Of a stretch of DNA of 64,000 bases, positions 1-8,900 are shown piece by piece. Both the position numbers and the translations under genes were made by a program. Every line of letters starts with the position of its first letter. Position 1 is the first letter of the stretch. The notes under the pieces are model-generated. The model searched no databases. It had not been told where the DNA came from and was given only the letters and a program-made list of their open reading frames with translations. Source of the DNA: Bacteriovorax stolpii (GTDB lineage Bacteria > Bdellovibrionota > Bacteriovoracia > Bacteriovoracales > Bacteriovoracaceae); contig CAMASK010000002.1 of assembly GCA_945860895.1 (NCBI GenBank), forward strand, positions 48,084 through 112,083, in the 5' to 3' direction.

Positions 1-468
1 ATCAAAAAAATACGATATCATTGGTGTTAAATCTCCGTCAGTAGAAAAACCAAAAATGAGTTTTTGAGCATGAACTGAACCGGAGGAATAAATACCAATT
101 TTTTTATTTGAGGAAATGATTTTTGAAAAGAATGGTTTCACATCTGTGTAAAGGTGCCCTTTAAATTCATTTTTTGAATAACCATTTTCCCAGATCAAAC
201 CCTGAATTTCTTTGAGCGCCGGATGTTTACGATCTTTTTTAATCCATTCTTTTAACTTTTCAATAACATCATAGAGAGCAAGTTTTTTCTTGTCTTCATC
301 CCAAACGGTTATACGGGTGTCTTCTATTGCTTTCATCACTGTCGGGTGAGTCTGATGATGAAGAATAAATTGCTCCATTGCATTGTAGGCATAAGGAAAT
401 AAAACCTTATGAACAAAGTTGATGTCCGTGGTTGTTCCTTCAATATCGAAAAGAAATAATTTAATCAT
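1..468 (-). CDS. mtnC: Enolase-phosphatase E1 (methionine salvage), 3' end outside window
   Basis: This HAD-family phosphatase enolises and dephosphorylates 2,3-diketo-5-methylthiopentyl-1-phosphate in cytoplasmic methionine salvage. I translated the visible 156 codons from the ATG at 466-468. They begin MIKLFLFDIEGTTTDINFVH, which carries the HAD nucleophile motif DIEGTT that is typical of MtnC. Further on are YSSGSVHAQKLIFG (HAD motif II region) and GDLTP. The start overlaps the mtnD stop by 4 bases (ATGA), so translation is probably coupled. The gene runs off the left edge. Identification is strong from the motifs and from the mtnB-mtnD context. Confidence 0.9.
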   Translation of the reverse strand, partial: MIKLFLFDIEGTTTDINFVHKVLFPYAYNAMEQFILHHQTHPTVMKAIEDTRITVWDEDKKKLALYDVIEKLKEWIKKDRKHPALKEIQGLIWENGYSKNEFKGHLYTDVKPFFSKIISSNKKIGIYSSGSVHAQKLIFGFSTDGDLTPMISYFFD

Positions 469-992
469 AGGAGATACTTTTGCTCTTTACCGCTTTGAGT
501 GTAATTTGCCACCCAGCCTTCTGGCGTCTGGAAAACCCGAATGGCCTTGACATGATATTTAGGAGCTAAGTCAAACCAATGAGTGTAGCCCTTAGGTACG
601 GAAATAAAATCACCTTTTTCACAAAGAAGTTTAAACACTTCTTTTGATTTTTCCAGATGAAAGAAGAAATAGCCTTCTCCATCTACAAAAAAACGCACTT
701 CATCTTCAGCATGAGTATGCTCTGATAAAAACTTTGCACGAATAGCTTCTATATTGGGTGTCCCTTTATGAACATTAATCACATCAGCATTCACGTAGCC
801 GTGTTTTTTCATATAAGGGCCCAGCTCATGGTCAAAAGCTTTAAGAATAGTTTCCTGTGAATCAGAATCATTTAATGGAATATTGCTTTCCCACTGTTCA
901 AAAATAATTCCACGCTCATTCATGAAGGATTTTATTTCTTTTGGATCTTTAATTTCTCGGCTTAAAGGATCAAGCAAAGTTAAAATGGCCAT
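465..992 (-). CDS. mtnD: Acireductone dioxygenase
   Basis: This 175-residue cupin metalloenzyme oxidises the acireductone made by MtnC to the 2-keto acid precursor of methionine and formate (with Fe) or to the off-pathway products (with Ni). The family's metal-binding signature is present as HTHAEDEVRFFVDGEGYFFF (His-x-His-x4-Glu), and a later His lies in PKGYTHWFDL. Length matches the family. The start ATG at 990-992 overlaps the mtnB stop by one base (TAATG), and the stop overlaps the mtnC start. The three genes therefore form one tightly coupled operon on the minus strand. No mtnA or mtnK is visible here; they may lie to the left or elsewhere. Confidence 0.95.
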   Translation of the reverse strand: MAILTLLDPLSREIKDPKEIKSFMNERGIIFEQWESNIPLNDSDSQETILKAFDHELGPYMKKHGYVNADVINVHKGTPNIEAIRAKFLSEHTHAEDEVRFFVDGEGYFFFHLEKSKEVFKLLCEKGDFISVPKGYTHWFDLAPKYHVKAIRVFQTPEGWVANYTQSGKEQKYLL

Positions 993-1624
993 TATAGTTT
1001 CCTCATTGTGTGAAAACAGTTAAATAAAAATTCGTAAGTTTCAATATGGCGTTTTGCCGTCGCAAGATCCTTACCCCACGTATACAGGCCATGGCCGGCG
1101 ATCAGAAATCCATGGATGCTGGGTTTTTCTGTCAAATGTTGATCCATATCCTTTATGATGTCACTCATAACCTGAGAGTTAGGCACAATTGGTAGGCGGG
1201 AAATAAGATCGTGTGTGATATTTCCTTCAAGCCCTTTTTGAATTTCAAATCCTTCGAACTTTAGTTCTTTATCTTTAGCATGCACGTAGGACAAAACAGT
1301 GCCTAGAACTGAATGGGTGTGAAGCACACAATTGACTTCAGGATATTTCTGATAAAGATGGGTATGAATTTCAGTCTCTGCAGAAGATTTAATGCCGGGC
1401 CGGTTGAAAGGGACCAATACTTCTCCATTAGGATTGATCATGATTAGATCATCCAGACTAAATTTACTTTTATCAACTCCAGAGCGGGAAATAATATATT
1501 CCGAAGAATTTTTAGTACGTACCGAATAATTAGTTGAGGTAGCCGGTGACCAACCTTGAAGATTAAAAAATTTGATCGCCTCAAGTAGTTCGATCGCTAG
1601 AATTTTATTGGAATCACTGAACAT
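992..1624 (-). CDS. mtnB: Methylthioribulose-1-phosphate dehydratase
   Basis: This class II aldolase-fold enzyme dehydrates 5-methylthioribulose-1-phosphate, the step before MtnC. Visible signatures are FNLQGWSPATSTNYSVR near the N-terminus (family: GW.PATSGN.S), ETEIHTHLY and NCVLHTHSVLG, which carry the zinc-binding HxH, and GHGLYTWGKD near the C-terminus. The reading frame is open up to 1717, but the extra 31 residues do not look like the family. I chose the ATG at 1622-1624 because AAAGGGG lies about 8 bases upstream and the protein then begins where homologues begin. It is the first gene of mtnBDC, transcribed from the 1625-1938 gap. Confidence 0.9.
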   Translation of the reverse strand: MFSDSNKILAIELLEAIKFFNLQGWSPATSTNYSVRTKNSSEYIISRSGVDKSKFSLDDLIMINPNGEVLVPFNRPGIKSSAETEIHTHLYQKYPEVNCVLHTHSVLGTVLSYVHAKDKELKFEGFEIQKGLEGNITHDLISRLPIVPNSQVMSDIIKDMDQHLTEKPSIHGFLIAGHGLYTWGKDLATAKRHIETYEFLFNCFHTMRKL

Positions 1625-1938
1625 GCAAAAAGCCCCTTTGTCGGAGCCTTTTCGTATCGCGAACATTATGATTTTTGAAGAACAAACTAGAGATGTTTCA
1701 TATAGACCAGTTGCCACTAAGACAAAGACGAATATCAGTCAATACTCTTGATTGAGTTGCCTAGTGCGACATAAAAGATTTCAATGAGGTAAGCGAGCCT
1801 CGTTTATAAAAATAACACTATGCATTTTTTTCGTGCTAAAATGGGCCACTTTTTGATCAAAGTCATGAGTGTCTTTTCACTCTAAAAATGATTAGCTGAG
1901 CATATCATAAACACACACGTTTTCACTGAGGCTTTAAT
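1625..1938. other. Divergent intergenic region between mtnB and dnaE
   Basis: About 314 bases separate the chosen mtnB start from dnaE. It must hold the promoters of both operons. TGAGG lies 7 bases before the dnaE ATG and serves as its ribosome binding site. I see A/T-rich stretches but no convincing -35/-10 pair, no riboswitch and no further gene. Confidence 0.5.
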
Positions 1939-4900
1939 ATGAAAAACCCCTACCTCGGAAGTGATTTTCAAAATACCCATAAAGGTAATTTTACTCATCT
2001 GCATTTGCACACTCAATACTCTCTTTTGGATGGGGCCCTACGATTGGAAGATCTATTCAAGCGGGCAAAAGAATTACAAATGCCGGCCATTGCATGCACC
2101 GATCACGGAAACATGTTTGGTGCAATTGATTTTTATACCAGGGCCTTGAAAGCCGGGATTAAACCTATCTTGGGTTCAGAAATTTATTTCACCCCCGGTT
2201 CTCGTCATGACCGTCGAGCGCCTAAAAATCTTAAGACCCTTGACTCACAAGATGAGGTTGAAGGAAAGCATCAGATTCATCACCTAATTCTTCTTTGTAA
2301 AAATATAACCGGTTATCAGAATCTTTGTAAGCTTCTATCAAAAGCTTATCAGGAAGGTTTTTACTACAAGCCACGCGCTGATGTGGAATTACTGAGAGAG
2401 TATTCCGAAGGTCTTATCGCAACAACAGCTTGTCTTAAAGGCGAAGTCGGGTACAACTTCTTCACCGGACAGGATGAGCGTGCCTACCAAGCGGCTTTGA
2501 AGTTTCGCGAAATTTTTCAGGATGATTTTTATCTTGAGATTCAGGAAAACGGTATTCCTGAACAAGTTGATGTGAATCGTAAGATCATTGCATTCGCCAA
2601 AGAGAAATCAATTCCTCTAGTGGCCACCAATGATTGCCATTATCTCACTCGAGACGATGCCGCTGCTCAAGAAGTTTTAATGTGCATTCAGACGGGTAAA
2701 ACTTTGGAAGATGAAAAGCGCATGAAGCTTTCGACTTCAGAGTTTTATTTTAAATCAGCCGAGGAAATGCGCGAGGCTTTCAACTACATCCCTGAGGCTT
2801 GCAATAACACTCTTAAAATTGCTGATGCTTGTAATCTTGAAATGCGTTGGCAAGATGATAAGGGCAAACAGATTTACCTTTTGCCTAAATTTGAAATTAA
2901 AACAGCTGAAACCGAAGAAGACTATTTCACGCGACTCGCTCGCGAAGGTTTAAAAGAAAGATTTAATGGCCCTCACTTCAAGCACTTGGTGGCTAAAGAG
3001 AACTGGGAAACAGAATTAAAATCTCAATACCTCGATCGTTTAGAAGTTGAAATAGGACTTATTAAACAAATGGGTTTCACAGGGTATTTTTTAATTGTAT
3101 CTGACTTTATTATTTGGTCTAAATCAAAAGGCATTCCGGTTGGACCAGGACGCGGCTCTGGTGCGGGTTCGATTGTCGCCTACGCTTTAAAGATTACTAA
3201 CGTTGATCCGATTCCTTTTAATTTACTCTTTGAAAGATTTATCAATCCTGAACGTATTTCGATGCCGGATTTTGATATCGATTTTTGTCAGGATCGCCGT
3301 CAGGAAGTTATTGAATACGTGACTAAAAAATATGGTGAAGAGCGAGTTGGCCAAATTATCACTTTTGGTACTCTTTCTGCAAAAGCTGTCTTGCGGGATG
3401 TTTCTCGCGTTTTTGCTCTTCCATATTCTGAAGCCGATGCCTTAGCTAAATTAATCCCTGAAGAATTGGGTATTGATTTACAAGAAGCAATTGATAAAGA
3501 GCCGAAACTCAAAGAACTTGAAGATAGTGATCCAAAGATCAGACGCATCCTTCAAATTGGAAAGCGCCTAGAAGGTCTTAACCGTCACGCTGGTATTCAC
3601 GCTGCGGGAGTGATTATTACCAATGAACCTCTGGTAACTTATTGCCCTCTCTTTAGGGGTTCTAAAGGTGAGCAGGTTGTACAATTTGATAAAGATTTTT
3701 CTGAAAAAATTGGATTGGTAAAATTCGATTTTTTAGGACTTAAAACTCTGACAGTTATTTCCAATGCCCAAAAATTAATTCAGCGTGATATTAAAGCTGA
3801 TTTTGATATTGAGTTTATCGATTATCATGATCAATCAGTTTATAAACTCATCTCTGAAGGCTCCACAGTGGGAGTCTTCCAGCTTGAATCAAGTGGAATG
3901 CAAGACCTTTGTAAGAGAATTAAACCCGATTCCATTGATGATATTACCGCGATTAATGCCCTTTATAGACCGGGTCCAATGGGTTCAGGTATGCACCATG
4001 AATTCGCTGAAATTAAGCACGGTCAAAAACCTGAAGTTTATACTTTTGAAGAATTAAAACCTGTTCTTAAAGACACCTACGGCATTATTGTGTACCAGGA
4101 ACAGGTAATGAATATTGCCCGATTGGTGGCCGGTTACTCTCTTGGTCAGGCAGATATGCTACGAAGGGCCATGGGTAAAAAGAATGCTGAGGAGATGCAA
4201 CGGCATAAGGAAATTTTCCGTGTCGGTGCGGTTGAGCGCGGATTCAATCAAGAAAAGGCTCTTACTCTTTTCGAATTAATGGAAAAATTTGCGGAATACG
4301 GTTTTAACAAGTCTCACGCTGTAGCGTATTCCGTGATTTCATTTCAAACTGCTTTCTTAAAGAAATATTATCCAGCTCAATTTTTTGCGGCCCTATTAGG
4401 GACTGAGATCAACAACAAAGAAAAGATAACTTCTTATATTCAAGAAGCGAAAGATTTTGGAATCGAAATCCTTGCTCCGGACGTGAATCAATCACTCTGG
4501 CTTTTCAACGTTATTGGCCAGACTATCCGTTTTGGATTAGGGGCCGTTAAAGGTGTGGGCGAGGGAGCAGTCGAGGAAATTGTTAAAGAGCGTATTGAAA
4601 ATGGACCTTTTAAAGGATTCGTTGATTTCTGTGAAAGAGTAAATCTTAAGGCGGTAAATAAGCGCGTTCTGGAATCTCTGATTAAAGTAGGGGCTTTTGA
4701 TTCATGTGAAAAATTCAATCGTAAAACTCTTCTTGATAATATGGAATTCATTGTAACTTTTGCCGAAAAGAAACAGGAAGAGAAGCTCATGGGTCAGACT
4801 TCTTTGTTTGATGTGGGGGAAACTGCGCAAACATCAGAAGAACAATTGAATATTAATGAATCTCAAGAATTTGATGAAAAACAAAAACTTTCTTTAGAAG

Positions 4901-5589
4901 CTGAGCTTCTGGGCATTTATGTTTCTGGTCATCCGCTTTTCAGATTCAAAGATATCATGGGTAAACTAACCTCCATGAGCGTTGCCGCAATTCAGGATTT
5001 ACCTACAGTTGTTCAGCCTGAAGGCTTCAATCGACGATTAGGTGATGAGCATGATCCCTCAAAGCGAAGTATGGTTATTGCCGGAATGATTACAGAAAGT
5101 AAGATCATCATGACTAAGAAGGGCGACAAGATGGCCTTCGTTACTTTTGAAGATTTATCCGGAAAAATTGAATGCCTTTTCTTTCCAAGAACTTTCACTG
5201 AATTTCAGCAGTTTTTAACTGGCGATGAACCACTCATTATGCATGGAGTAGTTAATTTAGCCGAAGATCCTAAAAAGTTTTATCCAAGTAAAATAAGTCT
5301 CTTAAAAGATGAATCTGATGATCGTGTGACTTCAGTCCGGGTTAATGTGCCTTTAAATCATTTAAACCCTCATTCATTAATTCAAATGAAGCAGATTCTT
5401 CTAAGTTACCGTGGATCAGTTCCAATTCATTTTATTTTTGAAACGACTGAAGGAAGAGCACGTTTACCTTTAGATGATAATTTTTTAGTAAGTCCTTCAC
5501 CTCAAATGGCAGCAAAAATAAATGAATTGTTAAATACAAACTCGGTTTCATTTATAATTGACGGTAAGGTTGAGGAAATCAGACATTGA
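1939..5589 (+). CDS. dnaE: DNA polymerase III alpha subunit
   Basis: This is the replicative polymerase catalytic subunit, 1216 residues, a normal DnaE1 length. The PHP domain opens with THLHLHTQYSLLDGALRLED near residue 18. The polymerase palm shows PVGPGRGSGAGSIVAYAL and the catalytic aspartates in MPDFDIDF at about residues 444-448. Later come GLNRHAGIHAAGV, PGPMGSGM and FNKSHAVAYSVISFQTAFLK. An OB-fold region (MVIAGMITESKIIMTKKGDK) follows near residue 1035. The ATG has TGAGG upstream. The stop TGA at 5587-5589 is embedded in the TTG start of the next gene, so the two downstream envelope genes are probably co-transcribed. Confidence 0.98.
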   Translation: MKNPYLGSDFQNTHKGNFTHLHLHTQYSLLDGALRLEDLFKRAKELQMPAIACTDHGNMFGAIDFYTRALKAGIKPILGSEIYFTPGSRHDRRAPKNLKTLDSQDEVEGKHQIHHLILLCKNITGYQNLCKLLSKAYQEGFYYKPRADVELLREYSEGLIATTACLKGEVGYNFFTGQDERAYQAALKFREIFQDDFYLEIQENGIPEQVDVNRKIIAFAKEKSIPLVATNDCHYLTRDDAAAQEVLMCIQTGKTLEDEKRMKLSTSEFYFKSAEEMREAFNYIPEACNNTLKIADACNLEMRWQDDKGKQIYLLPKFEIKTAETEEDYFTRLAREGLKERFNGPHFKHLVAKENWETELKSQYLDRLEVEIGLIKQMGFTGYFLIVSDFIIWSKSKGIPVGPGRGSGAGSIVAYALKITNVDPIPFNLLFERFINPERISMPDFDIDFCQDRRQEVIEYVTKKYGEERVGQIITFGTLSAKAVLRDVSRVFALPYSEADALAKLIPEELGIDLQEAIDKEPKLKELEDSDPKIRRILQIGKRLEGLNRHAGIHAAGVIITNEPLVTYCPLFRGSKGEQVVQFDKDFSEKIGLVKFDFLGLKTLTVISNAQKLIQRDIKADFDIEFIDYHDQSVYKLISEGSTVGVFQLESSGMQDLCKRIKPDSIDDITAINALYRPGPMGSGMHHEFAEIKHGQKPEVYTFEELKPVLKDTYGIIVYQEQVMNIARLVAGYSLGQADMLRRAMGKKNAEEMQRHKEIFRVGAVERGFNQEKALTLFELMEKFAEYGFNKSHAVAYSVISFQTAFLKKYYPAQFFAALLGTEINNKEKITSYIQEAKDFGIEILAPDVNQSLWLFNVIGQTIRFGLGAVKGVGEGAVEEIVKERIENGPFKGFVDFCERVNLKAVNKRVLESLIKVGAFDSCEKFNRKTLLDNMEFIVTFAEKKQEEKLMGQTSLFDVGETAQTSEEQLNINESQEFDEKQKLSLEAELLGIYVSGHPLFRFKDIMGKLTSMSVAAIQDLPTVVQPEGFNRRLGDEHDPSKRSMVIAGMITESKIIMTKKGDKMAFVTFEDLSGKIECLFFPRTFTEFQQFLTGDEPLIMHGVVNLAEDPKKFYPSKISLLKDESDDRVTSVRVNVPLNHLNPHSLIQMKQILLSYRGSVPIHFIFETTEGRARLPLDDNFLVSPSPQMAAKINELLNTNSVSFIIDGKVEEIRH

Positions 5590-6881
5590 AGATTCTTTAT
5601 CTTGTTTTAATTTTACTGTCTCATGTTTCCTTGGCCCAGGTCGTAAACTCCGTGGAACTAAGTGCTAAACTTGATACTACCAGCGAGGAAGCCGCAAAAA
5701 AAGAATTACAACATCTCGCCGTTTTGAAAAGTATTGAAAAAATTGCTCCCGAGCTTGGTTATAAATTTGATGAATTTATGCAAAAGTTAGATCAGCAGTT
5801 TTCTGTCTATTTTGAAGCTTATAAAGATAGAAGTGCTCAGGAAAAATTTGGTCCTCAATACAAAACGATATTAGGTGAAACAGAACGCCAAGCATTCTTG
5901 GAAACTCTTGAAAAAGAACGACATAATAATTTTATTAAATTTTCCCGAACTTTGGACATCATTCGTTCATCGTCAATAACCGCAATGGCGCGGGATTCAG
6001 ATTCATGGAAGGCAAAGATTGAACTTGATTTGGATAAGATCAAGTTAGAAAGATTATTCAGAAAAACTTTGAGTAATGAAACAAAGCCCTTTTCAAAAAT
6101 TATTCTCATTTCTGAAATTGATCCTTTTCAATTTGTATGGACAGATTTAGGACTGGAGAGTGAAAAAAGTTTTTTGAAACCATTAAATGCCTCATGGCTT
6201 AATTGGCTCAATGAAAACCTACCTTCGACGGTTGAGGAAGTCAGCAGTTGTGATGAAGGTTGCCAGATTTTTTTTTCTAAGTGGACCGATTCTCACATCG
6301 ATCAAATATCCATACCTCCTGAATTCGTTAATGGACTATTTTTAAGGATAAACATTGCTTTAAAAAAAATCGAGCATGATGAATCCTTGGAGCAATCGAC
6401 TTTTGAATGGGAAGGACGAGCTCTCCTCCAGGATATAAAGACAAAAAGAATCTTTGGCAGTTATGTTTTAAGCATGGAGAAAAGATCCTTTAAGCGAGTT
6501 GATTTAAAGGCCATGAACTCTGGTCTTGCAAGTTCTCTGTACCGCACACCCATGAGTGCACTTAAGCAATTCAATCGAAAAATTGAAGAAAAAATTGGAT
6601 TTAACCGAGTATCACGGTTGGTTGTTAAGGGTTTTCGGCATTTTGGTGATCTGCATACTTATATTGAACTGCTTAAAACCCGAGAGCCATCGTTGGGTTT
6701 AGAGATCTTTTTGGATTCTTTCACTAAAGAAGAGGCTAAGCTTGCCTGTTTCTATCAGGGTGAGGAAAAATCGTTTACTGATTTATTGTCGGGCATAAAA
6801 GAGTTAAAATCTTCTCATAGTTATGCGTTAGTGAATGAAATTACAGAGGTTCATAACGTCATCAAGTTTGTTGCTGAATAA
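5586..6881 (+). CDS. Secreted protein of unknown function, coupled to dnaE
   Basis: This is a 431-residue protein with a clear Sec signal peptide (MKILYLVLILLSHVSLAQ) and no transmembrane segment after it. The start is TTG at 5586, whose last two bases overlap the dnaE stop; the signal peptide begins exactly there, which supports it. I do not recognise a catalytic motif. The N-terminal part is helical and charged, and there is one CDEGC pair. Sixteen bases downstream is a lipoprotein with a FlgT-like C-terminal domain, so this may supply a related periplasmic/outer-membrane function. That is inference from position only. Confidence 0.8.
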   Translation: MKILYLVLILLSHVSLAQVVNSVELSAKLDTTSEEAAKKELQHLAVLKSIEKIAPELGYKFDEFMQKLDQQFSVYFEAYKDRSAQEKFGPQYKTILGETERQAFLETLEKERHNNFIKFSRTLDIIRSSSITAMARDSDSWKAKIELDLDKIKLERLFRKTLSNETKPFSKIILISEIDPFQFVWTDLGLESEKSFLKPLNASWLNWLNENLPSTVEEVSSCDEGCQIFFSKWTDSHIDQISIPPEFVNGLFLRINIALKKIEHDESLEQSTFEWEGRALLQDIKTKRIFGSYVLSMEKRSFKRVDLKAMNSGLASSLYRTPMSALKQFNRKIEEKIGFNRVSRLVVKGFRHFGDLHTYIELLKTREPSLGLEIFLDSFTKEEAKLACFYQGEEKSFTDLLSGIKELKSSHSYALVNEITEVHNVIKFVAE

Positions 6882-6896
6882 CTTTGAGGATTACAA

Positions 6897-7823
6897 ATGC
6901 ACATTGGTTTACTTATTTCCCCCATTTTAATGGTGATGGTATTGCTTCAGTCTTGTGCGCCTGTTACCCGCAGAAGACCGATTAATCAAACCAGTCGAAT
7001 GAGCCGAGTTACTGAATTCAATCCCATTAAAAAGAAAATAGCCTTACTCACTTTTTATAACGAGTCACCTTTGGGTGGGGAAGATCTGGCCATTGTTGCG
7101 ACTGAAGAATTTAGAAGAGAATTTAGTCGCTCTCTTGAGTTTTTAATTGATCCTGGTGCTTCAAATATTTTTGGAACTTCAAAAGAAATCTATGGTGGTG
7201 GCGGAATTAAACTTGTTCAGCTTGCTCGCAAAGCAAAAATGTCCGGTGTTAATATTGTAATCTTTGGCAGAATAAAAGAAGCACGAGTTCGTCAAAAAAG
7301 CGATGAAATCGGCTTTGTTCGCAAAGTAAAATCACTTGCAGAGACTTTCGTAGAAATTAGGGCCTATGATGTGCTCTCTAATAAAGAGCTTTTTACTGAG
7401 ACGGTTGACGGTAACATCTCGGACGATAATTTGAAGTTTTATCAAGCAGAAGGTGAAGATGATCTTTCTTATCGTCAGGAACTTCTTCGCTATTCTGTTA
7501 AAGTTGCTGTTAGAAAAATAGTTCCCAAAGTTATTTCTATGGGGAGTCGTCTAGACTGGATGGGAAGAGTGGCAAAAATTATTGGTACTCGAATTTACAT
7601 TAATGCCGGCCGATCATCTGGAATAAACCTTGGGGATATTTTAAAAGTTATTACTGAAGGACAGGAAATTTATGATCCTGAGTCTGGGGCAATGATTGGA
7701 ATGTCTCAAGGGGAAACTAAAGGAACTCTTGAAGTGGTAGATTATTTTGGTGAAGATGGGGCTATTGCAATACTGCACTCAGGAGGCTCAGTCACCGAAG
7801 GGGACTTTGTTCAGCTTTACTAA
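6897..7823 (+). CDS. FlgT/CsgG-like outer-membrane lipoprotein
   Basis: This 308-residue lipoprotein has lipobox LQSC at about residues 17-20. The central part (KKKIALLTFYNESPLGGEDL through GVNIVIFGRIKEARVRQK) looks like the TolB/CsgG-type N-terminal fold of FlgT. The C-terminus (GRVAKIIGTRIYINAGRSSG, INLGDILKV, VTEGDFVQLY) looks like the FlgT C-terminal beta domain. FlgT forms part of the flagellar outer-membrane H/T ring in Vibrio. The start has GAGGA upstream, 16 bases after the preceding gene, and a terminator follows. A flagellar role is inferred; a general TolB-like envelope protein is the alternative. Confidence 0.6.
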   Translation: MHIGLLISPILMVMVLLQSCAPVTRRRPINQTSRMSRVTEFNPIKKKIALLTFYNESPLGGEDLAIVATEEFRREFSRSLEFLIDPGASNIFGTSKEIYGGGGIKLVQLARKAKMSGVNIVIFGRIKEARVRQKSDEIGFVRKVKSLAETFVEIRAYDVLSNKELFTETVDGNISDDNLKFYQAEGEDDLSYRQELLRYSVKVAVRKIVPKVISMGSRLDWMGRVAKIIGTRIYINAGRSSGINLGDILKVITEGQEIYDPESGAMIGMSQGETKGTLEVVDYFGEDGAIAILHSGGSVTEGDFVQLY

Positions 7824-7868
7824 TTGCTGTTTGTTTCGTCAGCTTATCAATTACAATTTTTGCCTAAA

Positions 7869-7898
7869 AAAAAGAGGAGTCTAAGGGCTCCTCTTTTT
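7869..7898. terminator. Bidirectional hairpin terminator
   Basis: AAAAAGAGGAG at 7869-7879 pairs with CTCCTCTTTTT at 7888-7898 around an 8-base loop. The A-run and T-run make it usable from both sides, between the FlgT-like gene and the convergent small gene. Confidence 0.85.
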
Positions 7899-7926
7899 AA
7901 TTATTTTTTTACTTTCTCTTCGCTTT

Positions 7927-8181
7927 TTATGACTTCTTGGTTTTTTTGCGATCAACTTTAGATTTCAACATGGTTTCTTTAAACGACTTACGACAATCTT
8001 TTAGAGCTTCTTTACTTGAAGCAGACTGAACACAACTTTTAAAAGTATTTAAATTTGAAATTTTTTGTTCGAGGTTCCCCACTATTTTACTCTTGATGTC
8101 CTGGAGGGTTGGCTCTTTTGGTTTTTCATCAGCAAAGACGAAACTTGTCATGAGGGCTAAAGTAACGATTAAAAATTTCAT
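7927..8181 (-). CDS. Small secreted lysine-rich protein
   Basis: This 84-residue protein has a signal peptide (MKFLIVTLALMTSFVFA), a helical middle with two cysteines (FKSCVQ and LKDCRK, 17 residues apart), and a basic tail ending KKTKKS. The two Cys could form a periplasmic disulfide. It is separated from queC by about 45 bases but has its own upstream purine-rich ribosome site (AAGGAG). I do not recognise a family. Confidence 0.7.
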   Translation of the reverse strand: MKFLIVTLALMTSFVFADEKPKEPTLQDIKSKIVGNLEQKISNLNTFKSCVQSASSKEALKDCRKSFKETMLKSKVDRKKTKKS

Positions 8182-8226
8182 TTGAACTCCTTAGGATTTA
8201 TAGAACTTTATGATCTTAAGCCAATC

Positions 8227-8895
8227 CTAAATGTAGTCAATAGGGTCAGTTATTCCAGCCTCTTTGAAGCCTCTTAAACGAAGGGCGCATGAATCACATT
8301 GCCCACAAGCTTTGGCAGAGCTCTTGTAGCAAGACCAACTTAATTCAAAGGGCACATTTAGCTCTTTACCTTTAAGCACAATATCTTTTTTTTTCATGCT
8401 AATTACAGGGGTCAAGATCTCAATATTTCCCGCTTTCGTTCCTTCTTTAATAACTTTATTAAAAGCTTCATAATAGCTTGGTCGGCAATCAGGATAACCG
8501 GGAGAGTCTTCGTGATTTGCTCCGATATAAAGTTTCGTTGCACCAATCACTTCGGCCCAAGAGACAGCGAGAGACAGTATAATCGAATTTCTAAACGGAA
8601 CATAAGAATCCGGGATAACAGTTGAATCACCTTGATATGTTTTTACAGAGATATTTTGGTCAGTGAGGGAGCTGCCTCCAATCTGAGAAAGAAAAGTCAT
8701 GTCGATAATTTTTCTTTTTTCGAGGGGGATTTTGTAATGAGCGCATATCTCGTCGAATGAAATCTTCTCTCTGGAAGAAGTCTTCTGACCGTAATTTAAA
8801 TGGAGCGCATAAACATTATGATGCTCTTTATTGGCCAGACCTGCACAAACCAATGAATCCATTCCACCACTGAGGAGAACTATAACTTTTTCCAT
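8227..8895 (-). CDS. queC: 7-cyano-7-deazaguanine synthase
   Basis: QueC converts 7-carboxy-7-deazaguanine to preQ0 with ATP and ammonia in queuosine biosynthesis. The 222-residue protein starts with the PP-loop VIVLLSGGMDSLVCAGLA and ends with the zinc-binding cysteine cluster SCYKSSAKACGQCDSCALRL. Length matches the family. It lies 5 bases after the phosphohexomutase gene on the same strand, probably one transcript. Another queuosine gene, queG, lies at 26,822. I see no preQ1 riboswitch upstream. Confidence 0.95.
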   Translation of the reverse strand: MEKVIVLLSGGMDSLVCAGLANKEHHNVYALHLNYGQKTSSREKISFDEICAHYKIPLEKRKIIDMTFLSQIGGSSLTDQNISVKTYQGDSTVIPDSYVPFRNSIILSLAVSWAEVIGATKLYIGANHEDSPGYPDCRPSYYEAFNKVIKEGTKAGNIEILTPVISMKKKDIVLKGKELNVPFELSWSCYKSSAKACGQCDSCALRLRGFKEAGITDPIDYI

Positions 8896-8900
8896 TCTTT

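Noticed and set aside
8896..8900. preQ1 riboswitch before queC
   Set aside because: Only 5 bases separate queC from the upstream gene, and I see no preQ1-like hairpin with an A-rich tail near the operon start.
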